Below, piece by piece: positions 55,265-63,784 of a stretch of 64,000 nt of DNA. The stretch covers positions 265,001-329,000 of the forward strand of contig NC_012491.1 of the NCBI RefSeq assembly GCF_000010165.1, in the 5' to 3' direction. A model generated the notes under the pieces. That model worked only from the letters and a program-made list of their open reading frames with translations. It was not told where the DNA came from and ran no database searches. This DNA comes from Brevibacillus brevis NBRC 100599 (GTDB lineage: Bacteria > Bacillota > Bacilli > Brevibacillales > Brevibacillaceae). Every line of letters begins with the position of its first letter. Position 1 is the stretch's first letter. Made by a program: the position numbers and the translations under genes.

Positions 55265-55564
55265 TTAAAGGGGAAGGGCTTTCCACAACAAATATTTCTC
55301 CCGTAAACAAGCAGCGCAAGGCCGATACCCCGCAGCAATAGCAGTGGCTTCATCCGCAAAAAATACGCGATGACGGACATAACCGCCTCGCGTAATAGCT
55401 CTGATGGCAGAGGGGCAATCCAGTCGGCCGTATATTTTGCGTGGTCGATAGCCCCCCAATGTACCCGGAGTATCACTTTGATAAAAGGAACGATCAGCTC
55501 CGAGCAGGGTGTATGTTTTGGCAGAGTCAGCATCTTGAGGTGCTGGCTTTTTCGGTGTAGGCAT
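55265..55564 (-). CDS. Stand-alone Ada metal-binding-domain protein
   Basis: 99 residues with the Ada_Zn_binding pattern: KIYGRLDCPSA (C50), HRVFFADEATAIAAGYRPCA (C83) and CLRE (C86). Only three of the four usual zinc cysteines are seen; a fourth ligand would have to be another residue (for example a His). No AraC or methyltransferase domain follows. Two bases separate its stop from the convergent gene. It sits beside nfo and alkA, suggesting a role in the alkylation response; function unproven. Confidence 0.83.
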   Translation of the reverse strand: MPTPKKPAPQDADSAKTYTLLGADRSFYQSDTPGTLGGYRPRKIYGRLDCPSAIRAITRGGYVRHRVFFADEATAIAAGYRPCAACLREKYLLWKALPL

Positions 55565-55646
55565 ATGGCTCCCCCTCTATTGGTAATGTGTCGTTTTCAC
55601 TCCAAAAGGAGGAAGCCACGGTCAGCCTACAAGTAGTGTTCTTACC

Positions 55647-56765
55647 TTACGAGTATTTCGGAATCGCGAAGTAGGCAGTCAAGCGGTGGTTGATCTGTTC
55701 TTCGGTGAGCTCTGGGAACAATCTCGCTTCCTTCACCATATCGTACAGACGCTCCATCGGCTCACGACCATCGGCTTTCTTTGCCTTCGCGTCGTTTTTG
55801 AGCAGCTCCCAAATCCCAACTACATACTCGCGTCTGGTGACATCTTGTTTGCGGAAAAAGAAATCGAGGCGCTCCACATGATCCATGAATTCGTTGCCGA
55901 AGCGCTTGTCCACTTCCCCGCGTAGGAGGGCGATTTCTGCCTCGTACATCGGACGCTCGTTGCCTTTTTCCTTGCTGATCCAAGGTGTCTCCAGTACAAG
56001 CGGAAGGTGACGGATTTTCTCGTGGTTCACGATGTAATTCATCGCATCAAAGCCGATGAGTCCCGCACCGATTGGCGCATGGCGGTCTTTGCCTGCCCCG
56101 CGGAAGTTTTTGCTGTCATTCAAGTGAACAACGGCGAGACGGTCCAAGCCGATTGTCCGGTCAAACTGTTCCAGGACGCCATCGAAGTCGTTGACGATAT
56201 CGTAGCCAGCGTCGTGAATGTGGCAAGTATCCATGCAGACGGTCAGTCTGCTATTGTCTTCTACTTTCTCGATGATGGCCGCGATTTCCTCAAAGCTGCG
56301 ACCGATTTCCGTCCCTTTGCCCGCCATAGTCTCCAACGCAATTTTTACGTCGGTGTCTTTAATGCCTGTCAAAACCTCATTCAAGCCTTCCGCGATCCGG
56401 GCGATGCCGTACTCCGCATCTTTGTCGGTGTAAGCACCAGGGTGCAGCACGATATTTTTGACACCAATGTAGTCGGTCCGGCGAATCTCTTCTTGCAGAA
56501 AGCGGACAGCGAGCTCATAGGTATCGTCCTTGTAAGAGCCCAGGTTAATAATGTAAGGGGCATGTACCACAATTTCATCCACGCCCTGCTTCGCCATTAC
56601 CTCTTTGCCTTCCGTAATGTACTGATCCTCGATCGGCTTGCGGCGGGTGTTTTGCGGCGCACCCGTGTAGATCATAAAGGTACTCGAGCCGTAGGTGGCT
56701 GCTTCTTGGGCGGCATTCAGCAGTCCTTTACCGGAGAATGATACGTGCGAACCTATTTTTAGCAT
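55647..56765 (-). CDS. nfo: Endonuclease IV (Nfo) with C-terminal extension
   Basis: 372 residues of an AP endonuclease IV TIM barrel: [91 protein letters not shown] and LVLETPWIS supply the zinc-site residues. It cuts DNA at abasic sites. A typical Nfo has 280-300 residues; here about 75 more follow the barrel (from [18 protein letters not shown] on). Downstream of alkA (19-bp gap), so the two are probably co-transcribed. Confidence 0.95.
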   Translation of the reverse strand: MLKIGSHVSFSGKGLLNAAQEAATYGSSTFMIYTGAPQNTRRKPIEDQYITEGKEVMAKQGVDEIVVHAPYIINLGSYKDDTYELAVRFLQEEIRRTDYIGVKNIVLHPGAYTDKDAEYGIARIAEGLNEVLTGIKDTDVKIALETMAGKGTEIGRSFEEIAAIIEKVEDNSRLTVCMDTCHIHDAGYDIVNDFDGVLEQFDRTIGLDRLAVVHLNDSKNFRGAGKDRHAPIGAGLIGFDAMNYIVNHEKIRHLPLVLETPWISKEKGNERPMYEAEIALLRGEVDKRFGNEFMDHVERLDFFFRKQDVTRREYVVGIWELLKNDAKAKKADGREPMERLYDMVKEARLFPELTEEQINHRLTAYFAIPKYS

Positions 56766-56784
56766 AGGATAGAACCTCCTTAGA

Positions 56785-57717
56785 TTAATAAAGAAAACGC
56801 CATAAATAAAAAGTAGCGTACGACTCCCAATTCGTCCAAGTCTTGGACAGCTCTCGTATTTCTGCTTTTGTCGGCTTTTTTTCTTTGCCTAGTAAAAATT
56901 TGATCGCATTGTGCAGGCCGACATCATCAATGGGAAAAGCAGAGGGCATTCGCAGACAGCGCATGAGCACATAATTGGCCGTCCACGGTCCAATCCCGCG
57001 GATACTGGTCAATCGTTTCTCCGCGGTTTGATAATCTCCTCCGTCCCATAATAGCTCTTTCGATAGTTTCCCTTCAACGATGAGTTGTGCGACGTCAATT
57101 AAATACTCGCATTTCTTGGTCGTCATGCGCAATCCATCCAGATCAGTGACGGATAATCCGGCGATTTTTTCTGCTGTGGGAAAAAGCCAATACGTCTCTC
57201 CTTCGAATTCTACCCGTCTTCCGAATGCCTCTACCAACCGTCGTTTAAGCGTGTACGCGTAGGTCAGGTTAATTTGTTGTCCAATGATTCCCCAACTGAG
57301 CGCTTCAAATAGGTCGGGAATACCCATGGTCCGCAGCCCGTAAAACTTTTCAACGGCCTGCTTTAGAAGAGCATCCCCTGCAGCAAGCTCATAAAACGGA
57401 ACGAGATCCCTGTCCAGATCAAACCAGTCTCGCACATAACGTGCTACTTCTGTTCGTACTTTTTCATTGGGAAGTGAAGGGCTGAGAAAACGCACAGTCA
57501 ATCCTTGATCATTCTTTGCGTGAATTTCGACCACTTGTGAATCCTGTCCAATCGGGATGGCTTTGTAGAGGCGCCCATTTTGAATGTGAAACATGCATTC
57601 GTTGGATGCTCTGGACAAGTAGTGAAGATTTTGCGAAAAACTGAATTCCGTAGGTACGGACAAAATGATTTCATCTCTATTATCGACCCAAGCCGAGTGT
57701 GATAGACCGCTTGTCAT
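56785..57717 (-). CDS. alkA: DNA-3-methyladenine glycosylase II (AlkA type)
   Basis: 310 residues with an N-terminal TBP-like domain and the helix-hairpin-helix glycosylase core: [20 protein letters not shown], the HhH hairpin [17 protein letters not shown] and the catalytic Asp in [13 protein letters not shown]. It removes alkylated bases such as 3-methyladenine. ATG 57717 follows caggagg. First gene of an alkA-nfo unit that diverges from adaA, the alkylation-response regulator. Confidence 0.92.
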   Translation of the reverse strand: MTSGLSHSAWVDNRDEIILSVPTEFSFSQNLHYLSRASNECMFHIQNGRLYKAIPIGQDSQVVEIHAKNDQGLTVRFLSPSLPNEKVRTEVARYVRDWFDLDRDLVPFYELAAGDALLKQAVEKFYGLRTMGIPDLFEALSWGIIGQQINLTYAYTLKRRLVEAFGRRVEFEGETYWLFPTAEKIAGLSVTDLDGLRMTTKKCEYLIDVAQLIVEGKLSKELLWDGGDYQTAEKRLTSIRGIGPWTANYVLMRCLRMPSAFPIDDVGLHNAIKFLLGKEKKPTKAEIRELSKTWTNWESYATFYLWRFLY

Positions 57718-57886
57718 GTGAAAACCTCCTGTCTGACTTCCTCCTAGTTTTATACCAAGATAAGCGGGGCTGTCATTTCGTTATCTTGCTATTTTAATCT
57801 TCTAGCAGTACGGATCATGTAGTGTGGGGGTATACTGTCGGTAAGAGCAAGCGATTCGATGACAGCTACGGCAAAGGAGATGACAT

Positions 57887-58456
57887 GTGTTGGAGGAACG
57901 GGTAACCGATGAGCGATGGCAGGCTATTATTCATAACGATGTGTCTTACGATGATCAATTTTTTTATGCGGTAAAAACGACGAAGATCTTTTGTAGACCG
58001 TCATGCAAGTCGAAGCCACCGAAGAGGGAGAATGTGCGGGTTTTCCAAAATGCAAGCCAAGCCCTGCGGGAAGAATTTCGGCCATGTAAACGTTGCAAGC
58101 CCACGGGAGAGAGGTTACCTGATCGTGAGTGGGTAGCACAAATTACACAGTATATTGATTCTCATTATAACGAAAAGCTGACGTTGGAGCATTTGGCTGA
58201 TATGTGCCATGGCAGTCCGTTTCATTTGCAGCGAACGTTTAAGCGACTCATGGATATGACGCCCGTGGAGTACATCCAGAAAAAACGGATAGAAAGGGCG
58301 CGAGAGCTGCTGGCTCATTCGAACAACCAGATCGCGGATGTTGCGCAATTGGTAGGAATGCCGAATACGCCGTATTTTATCACGTTGTTTAAAAAAATGA
58401 CGGGTAAGACCCCGAGTGAATATCGCCAACTGAACGTCAAACAACAAACGACATAA
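57887..58456 (+). CDS. adaA: AdaA: methylphosphotriester-DNA methyltransferase and AraC activator
   Basis: 189 residues from GTG 57887 (aaaggag). The Ada zinc domain has C36, C40, C67 and C70 (IFCRPSC and RPCKRC); the methyl group is transferred to one of the first two. Two AraC helix-turn-helix units follow (KLTLEHLADMCHGSPFHLQR, NNQIADVAQLVGMPNTPYFI). In Bacillus AdaA senses methylation and activates adaAB and alkA. It is divergent from alkA here; no adaB follows. Confidence 0.95.
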   Translation: MLEERVTDERWQAIIHNDVSYDDQFFYAVKTTKIFCRPSCKSKPPKRENVRVFQNASQALREEFRPCKRCKPTGERLPDREWVAQITQYIDSHYNEKLTLEHLADMCHGSPFHLQRTFKRLMDMTPVEYIQKKRIERARELLAHSNNQIADVAQLVGMPNTPYFITLFKKMTGKTPSEYRQLNVKQQTT

Positions 58457-58523
58457 GCTGCTTGTGAAATGTGATATCTTTAGAAGTAGAAGCATCAGCA
58501 TCTGAGAATAACGACCACTTGAC

Positions 58524-58667
58524 GGTGGTTTCGGAACGTCAGCATACACAGATCCGCAGGAAGAAATGATTGGCATTCTCCTGACGCAGCGTCTGATGGA
58601 TTCACCACAACCACCTGGTGCTTTCCTTGATTTCTGGACCACTGCCTATCAAGCGATTGAAGATTAG
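58524..58667 (+). pseudogene. C-terminal remnant of a class-C beta-lactamase-like serine hydrolase
   Basis: 48 codons read GGFGTSAYTDPQEEMIGILL, TQRLMDSPQPPGAF and LDFWTTAYQAIED, then stop, a typical C-terminus of penicillin-binding-protein-like hydrolases (strand carrying G-x-GT, then the final helix). No frame upstream carries the serine motifs, so the rest of the gene was deleted. It ends 19 bp before the threonine-aldolase gene. Confidence 0.72.
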
Positions 58668-58686
58668 AAAAAGGAGCCCTGCCAAG

Positions 58687-59793
58687 ATGAACGATACGAA
58701 AACCTTGCGAGAAGTATTTAAAAAGACCACTTATCAAATCGCCGGGCACAGCAAGAGAGACCTCCATCAATTGCAGCAGGTCCTGTCCAGGGTGGATGGG
58801 AATGTGGAGGGCGATATGTACGGAACAGGCGAACTCATCGAGAATTTTCAGCGCAAGATGGCCGAATATTTGGGCAAAGAGTCTGCCGTGTTCTTTCCGA
58901 GCGGTACGATGGCCCAACAAATCGCGTTACGTATCTGGTGCGATGAGAAGGGAATCAAAAAGGTCGCCTATCATCCGCTCTGCCACTTGGAGATCCACGA
59001 GGAGGATGGGCTCAAGGAGCTGCATCAAATCGAGGCTGTCTTGCTGGCGGATAAAAACAGCGTGATTGAACTGGACGATGTTCTCGGCATGGACGACGAT
59101 ATCGCGTGCCTGTTGCTGGAATTGCCACAGCGTGAGATTGGCGGACAGCTGCCCGCGTATGAGAATTTGGAGGCGATCTCCCGTTATTGTCGGGAAAAAG
59201 GAATTCGCCTGCATCTGGATGGTGCCCGGCTTTTGGAAATCCTGCCGTATTACCAGAAGACAGCCGAGGAGGTATGCGCATTGTTCGATAGCGTGTACGT
59301 TTCCTTTTACAAAGGGATAGGCGGAATTGCCGGGGCGATCCTGGCTGGGGATGAAGACTTCACGAAGCAATCGAAGGTATGGAAAAGACGCCATGGCGGG
59401 GACCTGATTAGTTTGTACCCGTATATTGTCACGGCAGAATACCATTTTGAACAGAGAAAGCATAAATTCAGTCAATATTACGAGCATGCAAAAGAGCTGG
59501 CGGCACTCTACAATCAATGCCAGGGGATATCCACGAGACCGACCGTGCCTGTGTCCAACATGTTTCATGTTCACGCAGATTTGCCGAAGGAAGAGCTCGA
59601 GCGTATCATGGTCTCACTTAGTGAAGAGACAGGAATTGGCTTCACGCATTATGTCAGACAAGATGACGAATCTTCTAGCTCCTATGAGGTAAGTATTGGC
59701 GATCGGTATGCGATGATCCCGAAGGAAGAGCTGGCATTGGCGTTCGAAAAGCTGCATCAGAAAATAGGGGAGCAGAAATCAAATGCAGTGTAA
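58687..59793 (+). CDS. Threonine aldolase / beta-eliminating lyase family protein
   Basis: 368 residues of the PLP fold-type I group: NVEGDMYGTGELIENFQRKM, FFPSGTMAQQIALRIWCD, LHLDGARLLEILPYY (PLP Asp contact), and SFYKGIGGIAGAILAGDEDF with the Schiff-base Lys. These enzymes split L-threonine into glycine and acetaldehyde, or related substrates. ATG 58687 follows aaaaagga; upstream in-frame codons belong to the hydrolase remnant. Confidence 0.9.
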   Translation: MNDTKTLREVFKKTTYQIAGHSKRDLHQLQQVLSRVDGNVEGDMYGTGELIENFQRKMAEYLGKESAVFFPSGTMAQQIALRIWCDEKGIKKVAYHPLCHLEIHEEDGLKELHQIEAVLLADKNSVIELDDVLGMDDDIACLLLELPQREIGGQLPAYENLEAISRYCREKGIRLHLDGARLLEILPYYQKTAEEVCALFDSVYVSFYKGIGGIAGAILAGDEDFTKQSKVWKRRHGGDLISLYPYIVTAEYHFEQRKHKFSQYYEHAKELAALYNQCQGISTRPTVPVSNMFHVHADLPKEELERIMVSLSEETGIGFTHYVRQDDESSSSYEVSIGDRYAMIPKEELALAFEKLHQKIGEQKSNAV

Positions 59794-59807
59794 ATGAATC
59801 AATTTCG

Positions 59808-59854
59808 GGGCGGTGGCAGTCTGGTGCTTACAGATCATACCAGGCTGCCGCTAA
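59808..59854 (+). terminator. Hairpin after the aldolase gene
   Basis: ggcagtctggt/accaggctgcc, 11 pairs with one G-U, but no T run follows; weak or factor-dependent terminator. Confidence 0.5.
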
Positions 59855-59883
59855 TTTCTCCGTAAGAAGAGAAAGGAACCAAG

Positions 59884-60366
59884 ATGTTCAGTATCAGACC
59901 GTACGAAAAAAGCGACTACCCTTCAATCATGGCTTACGATTTGCCGCAAGAACAAGCGATCTACACGTCTATGCCAGTCGATGTGATCGAAGCAACTCAA
60001 AACAATCCTGGCTATAAGCCCTATGTGGTTTTCGACGCAGGCCATCTAATCGGCTTTTTTGCCTTATTCACACCACACACAGGCAATCCCTACACACCAA
60101 ATGGCGAGGCGGTTATTTTCAAATCATTTTCGATCGATTCCCGCTATCAAAAAAAGGGCTACGCCTTGCGTGTATTCCATGAGTTGGCTAACATTGCACG
60201 AGTGCATTACCCGGAGCGAGATGAAATCGTGTTGACCGTGCATCATACGAATACGCCAGCGATCCAACTGTATAAAAAAGCGGGGCTAGTCGATCAGGGA
60301 TGGAGATTTGCGGGTGAGTTTGGCGAGGAGCTGATTTTTCATCTCGATTTGACAGCATCCACATAA
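59884..60366 (+). CDS. GNAT-family N-acetyltransferase
   Basis: 160 residues with the GNAT pattern: MFSIRPYEKSDYPSIM, then the acetyl-CoA strand and loop VIFKSFSIDSRYQKKGYALR (motif A with Q-x-x-G-x-A) and IVLTVHHTNTPAIQLYKKAG (motif B). Its substrate cannot be told. Good gaaagga site before the ATG. Confidence 0.9.
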   Translation: MFSIRPYEKSDYPSIMAYDLPQEQAIYTSMPVDVIEATQNNPGYKPYVVFDAGHLIGFFALFTPHTGNPYTPNGEAVIFKSFSIDSRYQKKGYALRVFHELANIARVHYPERDEIVLTVHHTNTPAIQLYKKAGLVDQGWRFAGEFGEELIFHLDLTAST

Positions 60367-60550
60367 ATGGTTGCAAGTAGTAGATTTTATTTTCTCTCGA
60401 CTGCTGTACAGACGCTCCTGGTCGGAACAGCTTATGCGGTATAGTAGCGAAAAGCCCCTTTCTGGCATGGCAGGAAGCATCACTGACCGTATTTGTCAGG
60501 GAAGCAGGTCTATGATAGAGCTATCGACGAACCAAAGAGGGGGCTTTATC

Positions 60551-61054
60551 ATGACACACTATGCCAAAAACATGTATGACTTTCACGCATGGGCGAATCA
60601 GACGTTAATCAATCGCTTGAAGGAACTTCCGGAAGGTGTTTACGAGCAGGAGGTCCAAAGCGTTTTCCCGACCGTTGCAAAAGTGATGGAGCATATTTAT
60701 ATGGTGGACCATAGCTGGCTTCTCATATTGCAGGGGATGGATATGCAAGCTGCCATGGATGAGACATGGCGGCAAGAGAAGAAAATTACGGGAAAAAGCT
60801 TGGAGGAAGTAGAGCAGTTGTATGCCGAGCTGGTCGAGCAATTCAGAGCTTTTCTCAGCCAAGAAGAAGATTTGGAGCGGCGCATTGTCCTTGATAATCC
60901 GTACACGAGAGTACGCGATACGAGCTTGGCAGAAATCATCATGCAAGTGGTCAATCACGGTACGTATCATCGTGGAAACATAACGGCGATGCTGCGCCAA
61001 ATGGGGTATTCTTCTGTTATGACCGAGTATGCTCTTTACTGGTACGCCAACTGA
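60551..61054 (+). CDS. DinB-family protein
   Basis: 167 residues from ATG 60551 (agaggggg upstream). Four-helix DinB fold with the metal triad: HAWAN near residue 11, VMEHIYMVDHSW and VNHGTYHRGN. DinB proteins include damage-inducible proteins and thiol-dependent (bacillithiol) S-transferases. A separate transcript is likely (180-bp gap upstream). No LexA box was seen in the gap. Confidence 0.88.
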   Translation: MTHYAKNMYDFHAWANQTLINRLKELPEGVYEQEVQSVFPTVAKVMEHIYMVDHSWLLILQGMDMQAAMDETWRQEKKITGKSLEEVEQLYAELVEQFRAFLSQEEDLERRIVLDNPYTRVRDTSLAEIIMQVVNHGTYHRGNITAMLRQMGYSSVMTEYALYWYAN

Positions 61055-61101
61055 AAAAAGCCTTGGGCTGGAAGAGATTTCATTCTTCTGGCCTTAGGCT
61101 G

Positions 61102-61148
61102 TTGACAAGGGACAATTCTCGTCCTATAATTATCTTAAATTCAAGATA
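61102..61148 (+). promoter_or_regulatory. mhq promoter with first MhqR-like operator
   Basis: Perfect -35 TTGACA (61102-61107), 17-bp spacer, TATAAT (61125-61130); directly behind it lies the palindrome TATCTTAAATTCAAGATA (61131-61148). Its ATCT...AGAT arms match the MhqR box of Bacillus, placed over the transcription start. Confidence 0.87.
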
Positions 61149-61206
61149 TTTAATTTTCGTAACATCGTCATCCTACTTCCCCAAGCAGGAACATTTTTAA
61201 ATCTAT

Positions 61207-61224
61207 TATCTCTAATTTGAGATA
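61207..61224. promoter_or_regulatory. Second MhqR-like operator
   Basis: TATCTCTAATTTGAGATA, 59 bp downstream of the end of the first box and 43 bp before mhqN. Two boxes would allow cooperative repression or DNA looping (inference). Confidence 0.75.
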
Positions 61225-61266
61225 TTAAAAAATGAATGAGATAGAAAAAATCGAGGAGGAAGTCCC

Positions 61267-61905
61267 ATGAGTGAATTCACTACCCTTGTAAAAAACAGAA
61301 GATCCGCAAACAAGTTTCTAACGGATGTAACGATAACACCTGCTGAGATCGATGAAATCATGTCCCTGGTCAAATTCGCACCATCAGCATTTAATTTGCA
61401 GCATGCCCATTATGTAGTTGTCATCGATCCAGAAGCCAAAGAGCGTGTATATGAAGCAGCATATAGACAATATAAGGTAAAGACCGCTTCGGCAGTAGTG
61501 CTTGTATTTGGTGACAAGGAAGCGTATCAAAGCGTAGAGCGCATTAATGAAGGTCTTCTTCATTTAGGAGTCATGGATCAACGTGAGTACGACCACAACA
61601 ATTCTTCTGTCAGAGCAATGCACGAGGCTGGAGGAGAGCAGTTCAAGCGTGATGAAGCGATCCGCAATGCCAATTTGTCCGCAATGCTGTTCATGCTCGC
61701 TGCAAAGGATAAAGGCTGGGATACGTGCCCGATGATCGGATTCGACCCGGCAGCGGTGCAAGAGATAGCGAAGGTTCCGGACAGCTTTGTGCCAGCTTTG
61801 ATGATCACGATTGGAAAAGAAGATACATCCAGTCAGCGTGTCAGAGGGTACCGCAAGCCCGTTGGAGAGTTCGTAAGCTACAACACATTCCAAGCAACTA
61901 AATAA
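61267..61905 (+). CDS. mhqN: Nitroreductase MhqN-like
   Basis: 212 residues of the nitroreductase family: VKNRRSANKFLTDVTITPAE, KFAPSAFNLQHAHYVVV, ANLSAMLFMLAAKDKGWDTC and PMIGFDPAAVQEIAKVPDSF. In Bacillus the mhqNOD operon detoxifies quinones and related electrophiles under MhqR. The order (nitroreductase, ring-cleavage dioxygenase, esterase) and two MhqR-like operators upstream match it. gaggagg precedes the ATG. First gene of the operon. Confidence 0.9.
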   Translation: MSEFTTLVKNRRSANKFLTDVTITPAEIDEIMSLVKFAPSAFNLQHAHYVVVIDPEAKERVYEAAYRQYKVKTASAVVLVFGDKEAYQSVERINEGLLHLGVMDQREYDHNNSSVRAMHEAGGEQFKRDEAIRNANLSAMLFMLAAKDKGWDTCPMIGFDPAAVQEIAKVPDSFVPALMITIGKEDTSSQRVRGYRKPVGEFVSYNTFQATK

Positions 61906-61928
61906 TAAATTTGAGGAGGCAATTCAAA

Positions 61929-62876
61929 ATGACACAGCAAACAGCAGGAATTCACCATATCACAGCTTTTGTAACAAGCGCCCAAAATAATGTTGATTTT
62001 TATGCGGGGTTTCTCGGATTGCGCTTGGTGAAAAAAACGATCAACTTCGATGCACCAGATGTATATCATCTGTACTTCGGGAATGAGGTCGGTAGTCCAG
62101 GAACTGCGATCACCTTTTTCCCGTGGGAAACTGGTCGCCGTGGACGCGTTGGCGGTGGGCAGGTTGGCTATACGACTTTCTTGATTCCAGTGGGGGCGTT
62201 TTCCTTCTGGGAGGATCGACTGAAAAAATTCGGAATCGAGTACAGCCGCGTGGAGCGTTTTAATGAAACGTATCTGCAATTCACAGACAGAGACGGCTTA
62301 CAGCTGGAGATTGTGGAACGTGAAGGCGGTCCAGCGAGCAAATGGTCCTTTGGCGGAGTGCCAGCTGACAAGGCGATCAAAGGCTTCGGCGGAGCGATCC
62401 TGTACAGCATGGCTCCAGCCCACACCATGGATGTTCTCGAGAGACTGATGGGACTGACCAGAGTCGGCGAAGAAAACGGCCTTGTCCGTTTCAAGGCTCA
62501 CGGCGATTTGGGCAATGTCATTGACGTGAATGCCGAGCCGATACCAAGAGGAGCAGGCGGTGCAGGTACGATCCACCATATCGCATGGCGTGCCGTAGAC
62601 GATCAGGATCACCAGCTATGGCAACAGCGTGCGGCTCAATCCGGTCTCCATCCGACGGATATTATCGACCGTCAATATTTCAACGCTATCTACTTCCGCG
62701 AGCCGGGTGAGATTTTGTTTGAGATTGCAACAGATCCTCCAGGCTTTGAACGAGATGAGCCATTTGAGGCATTGGGTCAAAAACTGATGCTCCCTGAGTG
62801 GTATGAGCCACGTCGTGCCCAGATTGAGCAAGGCTTGACGCCGATTACAGTCAGAGTGTTGGAGGAAGATAAATAA
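61929..62876 (+). CDS. mhqO: Glyoxalase-fold ring-cleavage dioxygenase MhqO-like
   Basis: 315 residues with two vicinal-oxygen-chelate modules: QQTAGIHHITAFVTSAQNNV starts module 1 and GAGTIHHIAWRAVDDQDHQL module 2, with His residues (GIHHIT, TIHHIA) and Glu (EILFEIATDPPGF) as metal ligands. MhqO/MhqE proteins are thought to open hydroquinone or catechol rings with iron. ATG 61929 (gaggagg); 23 bp after mhqN. The stop shares one base with the start of mhqD. Confidence 0.9.
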   Translation: MTQQTAGIHHITAFVTSAQNNVDFYAGFLGLRLVKKTINFDAPDVYHLYFGNEVGSPGTAITFFPWETGRRGRVGGGQVGYTTFLIPVGAFSFWEDRLKKFGIEYSRVERFNETYLQFTDRDGLQLEIVEREGGPASKWSFGGVPADKAIKGFGGAILYSMAPAHTMDVLERLMGLTRVGEENGLVRFKAHGDLGNVIDVNAEPIPRGAGGAGTIHHIAWRAVDDQDHQLWQQRAAQSGLHPTDIIDRQYFNAIYFREPGEILFEIATDPPGFERDEPFEALGQKLMLPEWYEPRRAQIEQGLTPITVRVLEEDK

Positions 62877-63493
62877 TGAACTTGAAGCACATTTTTCGAA
62901 AAGGAACCGAAACAGAAGCACCAACCCTGTTGTTGCTTCATGGCACGGGCGGAGATGAGAACAATCTCTTGCCACTGGCCGATCGCATTTATCCAGGCGC
63001 TTCTGTTCTGAGCGTCCGTGGGAATGTTCTCGAAAACGGCATGCCGCGATTTTTCAAACGCTTGGCAGAGGGTGTTTTTGACGAAGAGGATTTGGTCTAC
63101 CGCACGCAGGAGCTGCATGAGTTTTTGGATCAAGCGGCGGTTACGTATCAGATCGACCGAGACAATATCGTGGCAGTCGGCTATTCGAACGGGGCGAATA
63201 TTGCAGGTAGTCTCCTGTTCCATTACCCGAATCCGCTAAAAGGAGCGATTCTTTACCACCCAATGGTTCCACGTCGTGGGATCGCTCTCCCTGATATGTC
63301 AGCCATCCCAGTGTTCATCGGAGCGGGCACGAATGATCCGATCTGTACTGCACAAGAGACGGAGGAGCTGAACCAACTACTGACTGAAGCAGGTGCTGAC
63401 GTGACTGTGCATTGGGATTCGTATGGTCATCAGCTGACGGTGAAAGAAGTAGAGGCTTCGGCCGCGTGGTTTACAGAGAAGTTTCGCAAGTAA
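62876..63493 (+). CDS. mhqD: Phospholipase/carboxylesterase-type hydrolase MhqD-like
   Basis: 205 residues of the alpha/beta-hydrolase family: LLLLHGTGGDENNLLPLADR (oxyanion loop), nucleophile elbow VGYSNGANIA, Asp in NDPICTAQETEEL and final His in SYGHQLTVKEV. MhqD completes the quinone-detoxification operon. Start overlaps the mhqO stop (ATAATG), showing coupling; a strong terminator follows. Confidence 0.92.
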   Translation: MNLKHIFRKGTETEAPTLLLLHGTGGDENNLLPLADRIYPGASVLSVRGNVLENGMPRFFKRLAEGVFDEEDLVYRTQELHEFLDQAAVTYQIDRDNIVAVGYSNGANIAGSLLFHYPNPLKGAILYHPMVPRRGIALPDMSAIPVFIGAGTNDPICTAQETEELNQLLTEAGADVTVHWDSYGHQLTVKEVEASAAWFTEKFRK

Positions 63494-63505
63494 TGGATGA
63501 GTAAC

Positions 63506-63539
63506 AAGAGCGGCGGACCTGAGTGTCTGCCGCTTTTTT
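63506..63539 (+). terminator. Rho-independent terminator of the mhqNOD operon
   Basis: agcggcggac/gtctgccgct with six T, 12 bp after mhqD. Confidence 0.88.
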
Positions 63540-63715
63540 GTGCGCGCAAACAGTTGTTTTTCCGGGAAAAGGGCATGTTTCCCGCAGATTTAATCAAATG
63601 TGTAAAAGTCTTCAAGAGCCAGCAGGATTCGTTCATCTCTTGTTCATATTGCTTCTTTACGATTGATCCGACTAGATAGGCACAAGCCAGTGACGATTTG
63701 CAGGAGGATCGACAA

Positions 63716-63784
63716 GTGAGTATCATTCAAAATAATGAGGAAGCAAGAGAACTAGAGCGCGGAGTAGCAAGGGGGCCAGCTTGA
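63716..63784 (+). CDS. 22-residue upstream ORF coupled to the response regulator
   Basis: GTG 63716 behind a perfect aggagg (8-base spacing) encodes MSIIQNNEEARELERGVARG ending PA, and its TGA overlaps the regulator's ATG by one base (TGATG). It is hydrophilic and matches no family. The layout suggests translational coupling or a leader that meters regulator synthesis; it could also be chance. Confidence 0.55.
   Translation: MSIIQNNEEARELERGVARGPA

Noticed and set aside
58115-58642. Minus-strand frame of 175 codons opposite adaA
   Set aside because: Shadow of adaA and of the hydrolase remnant.
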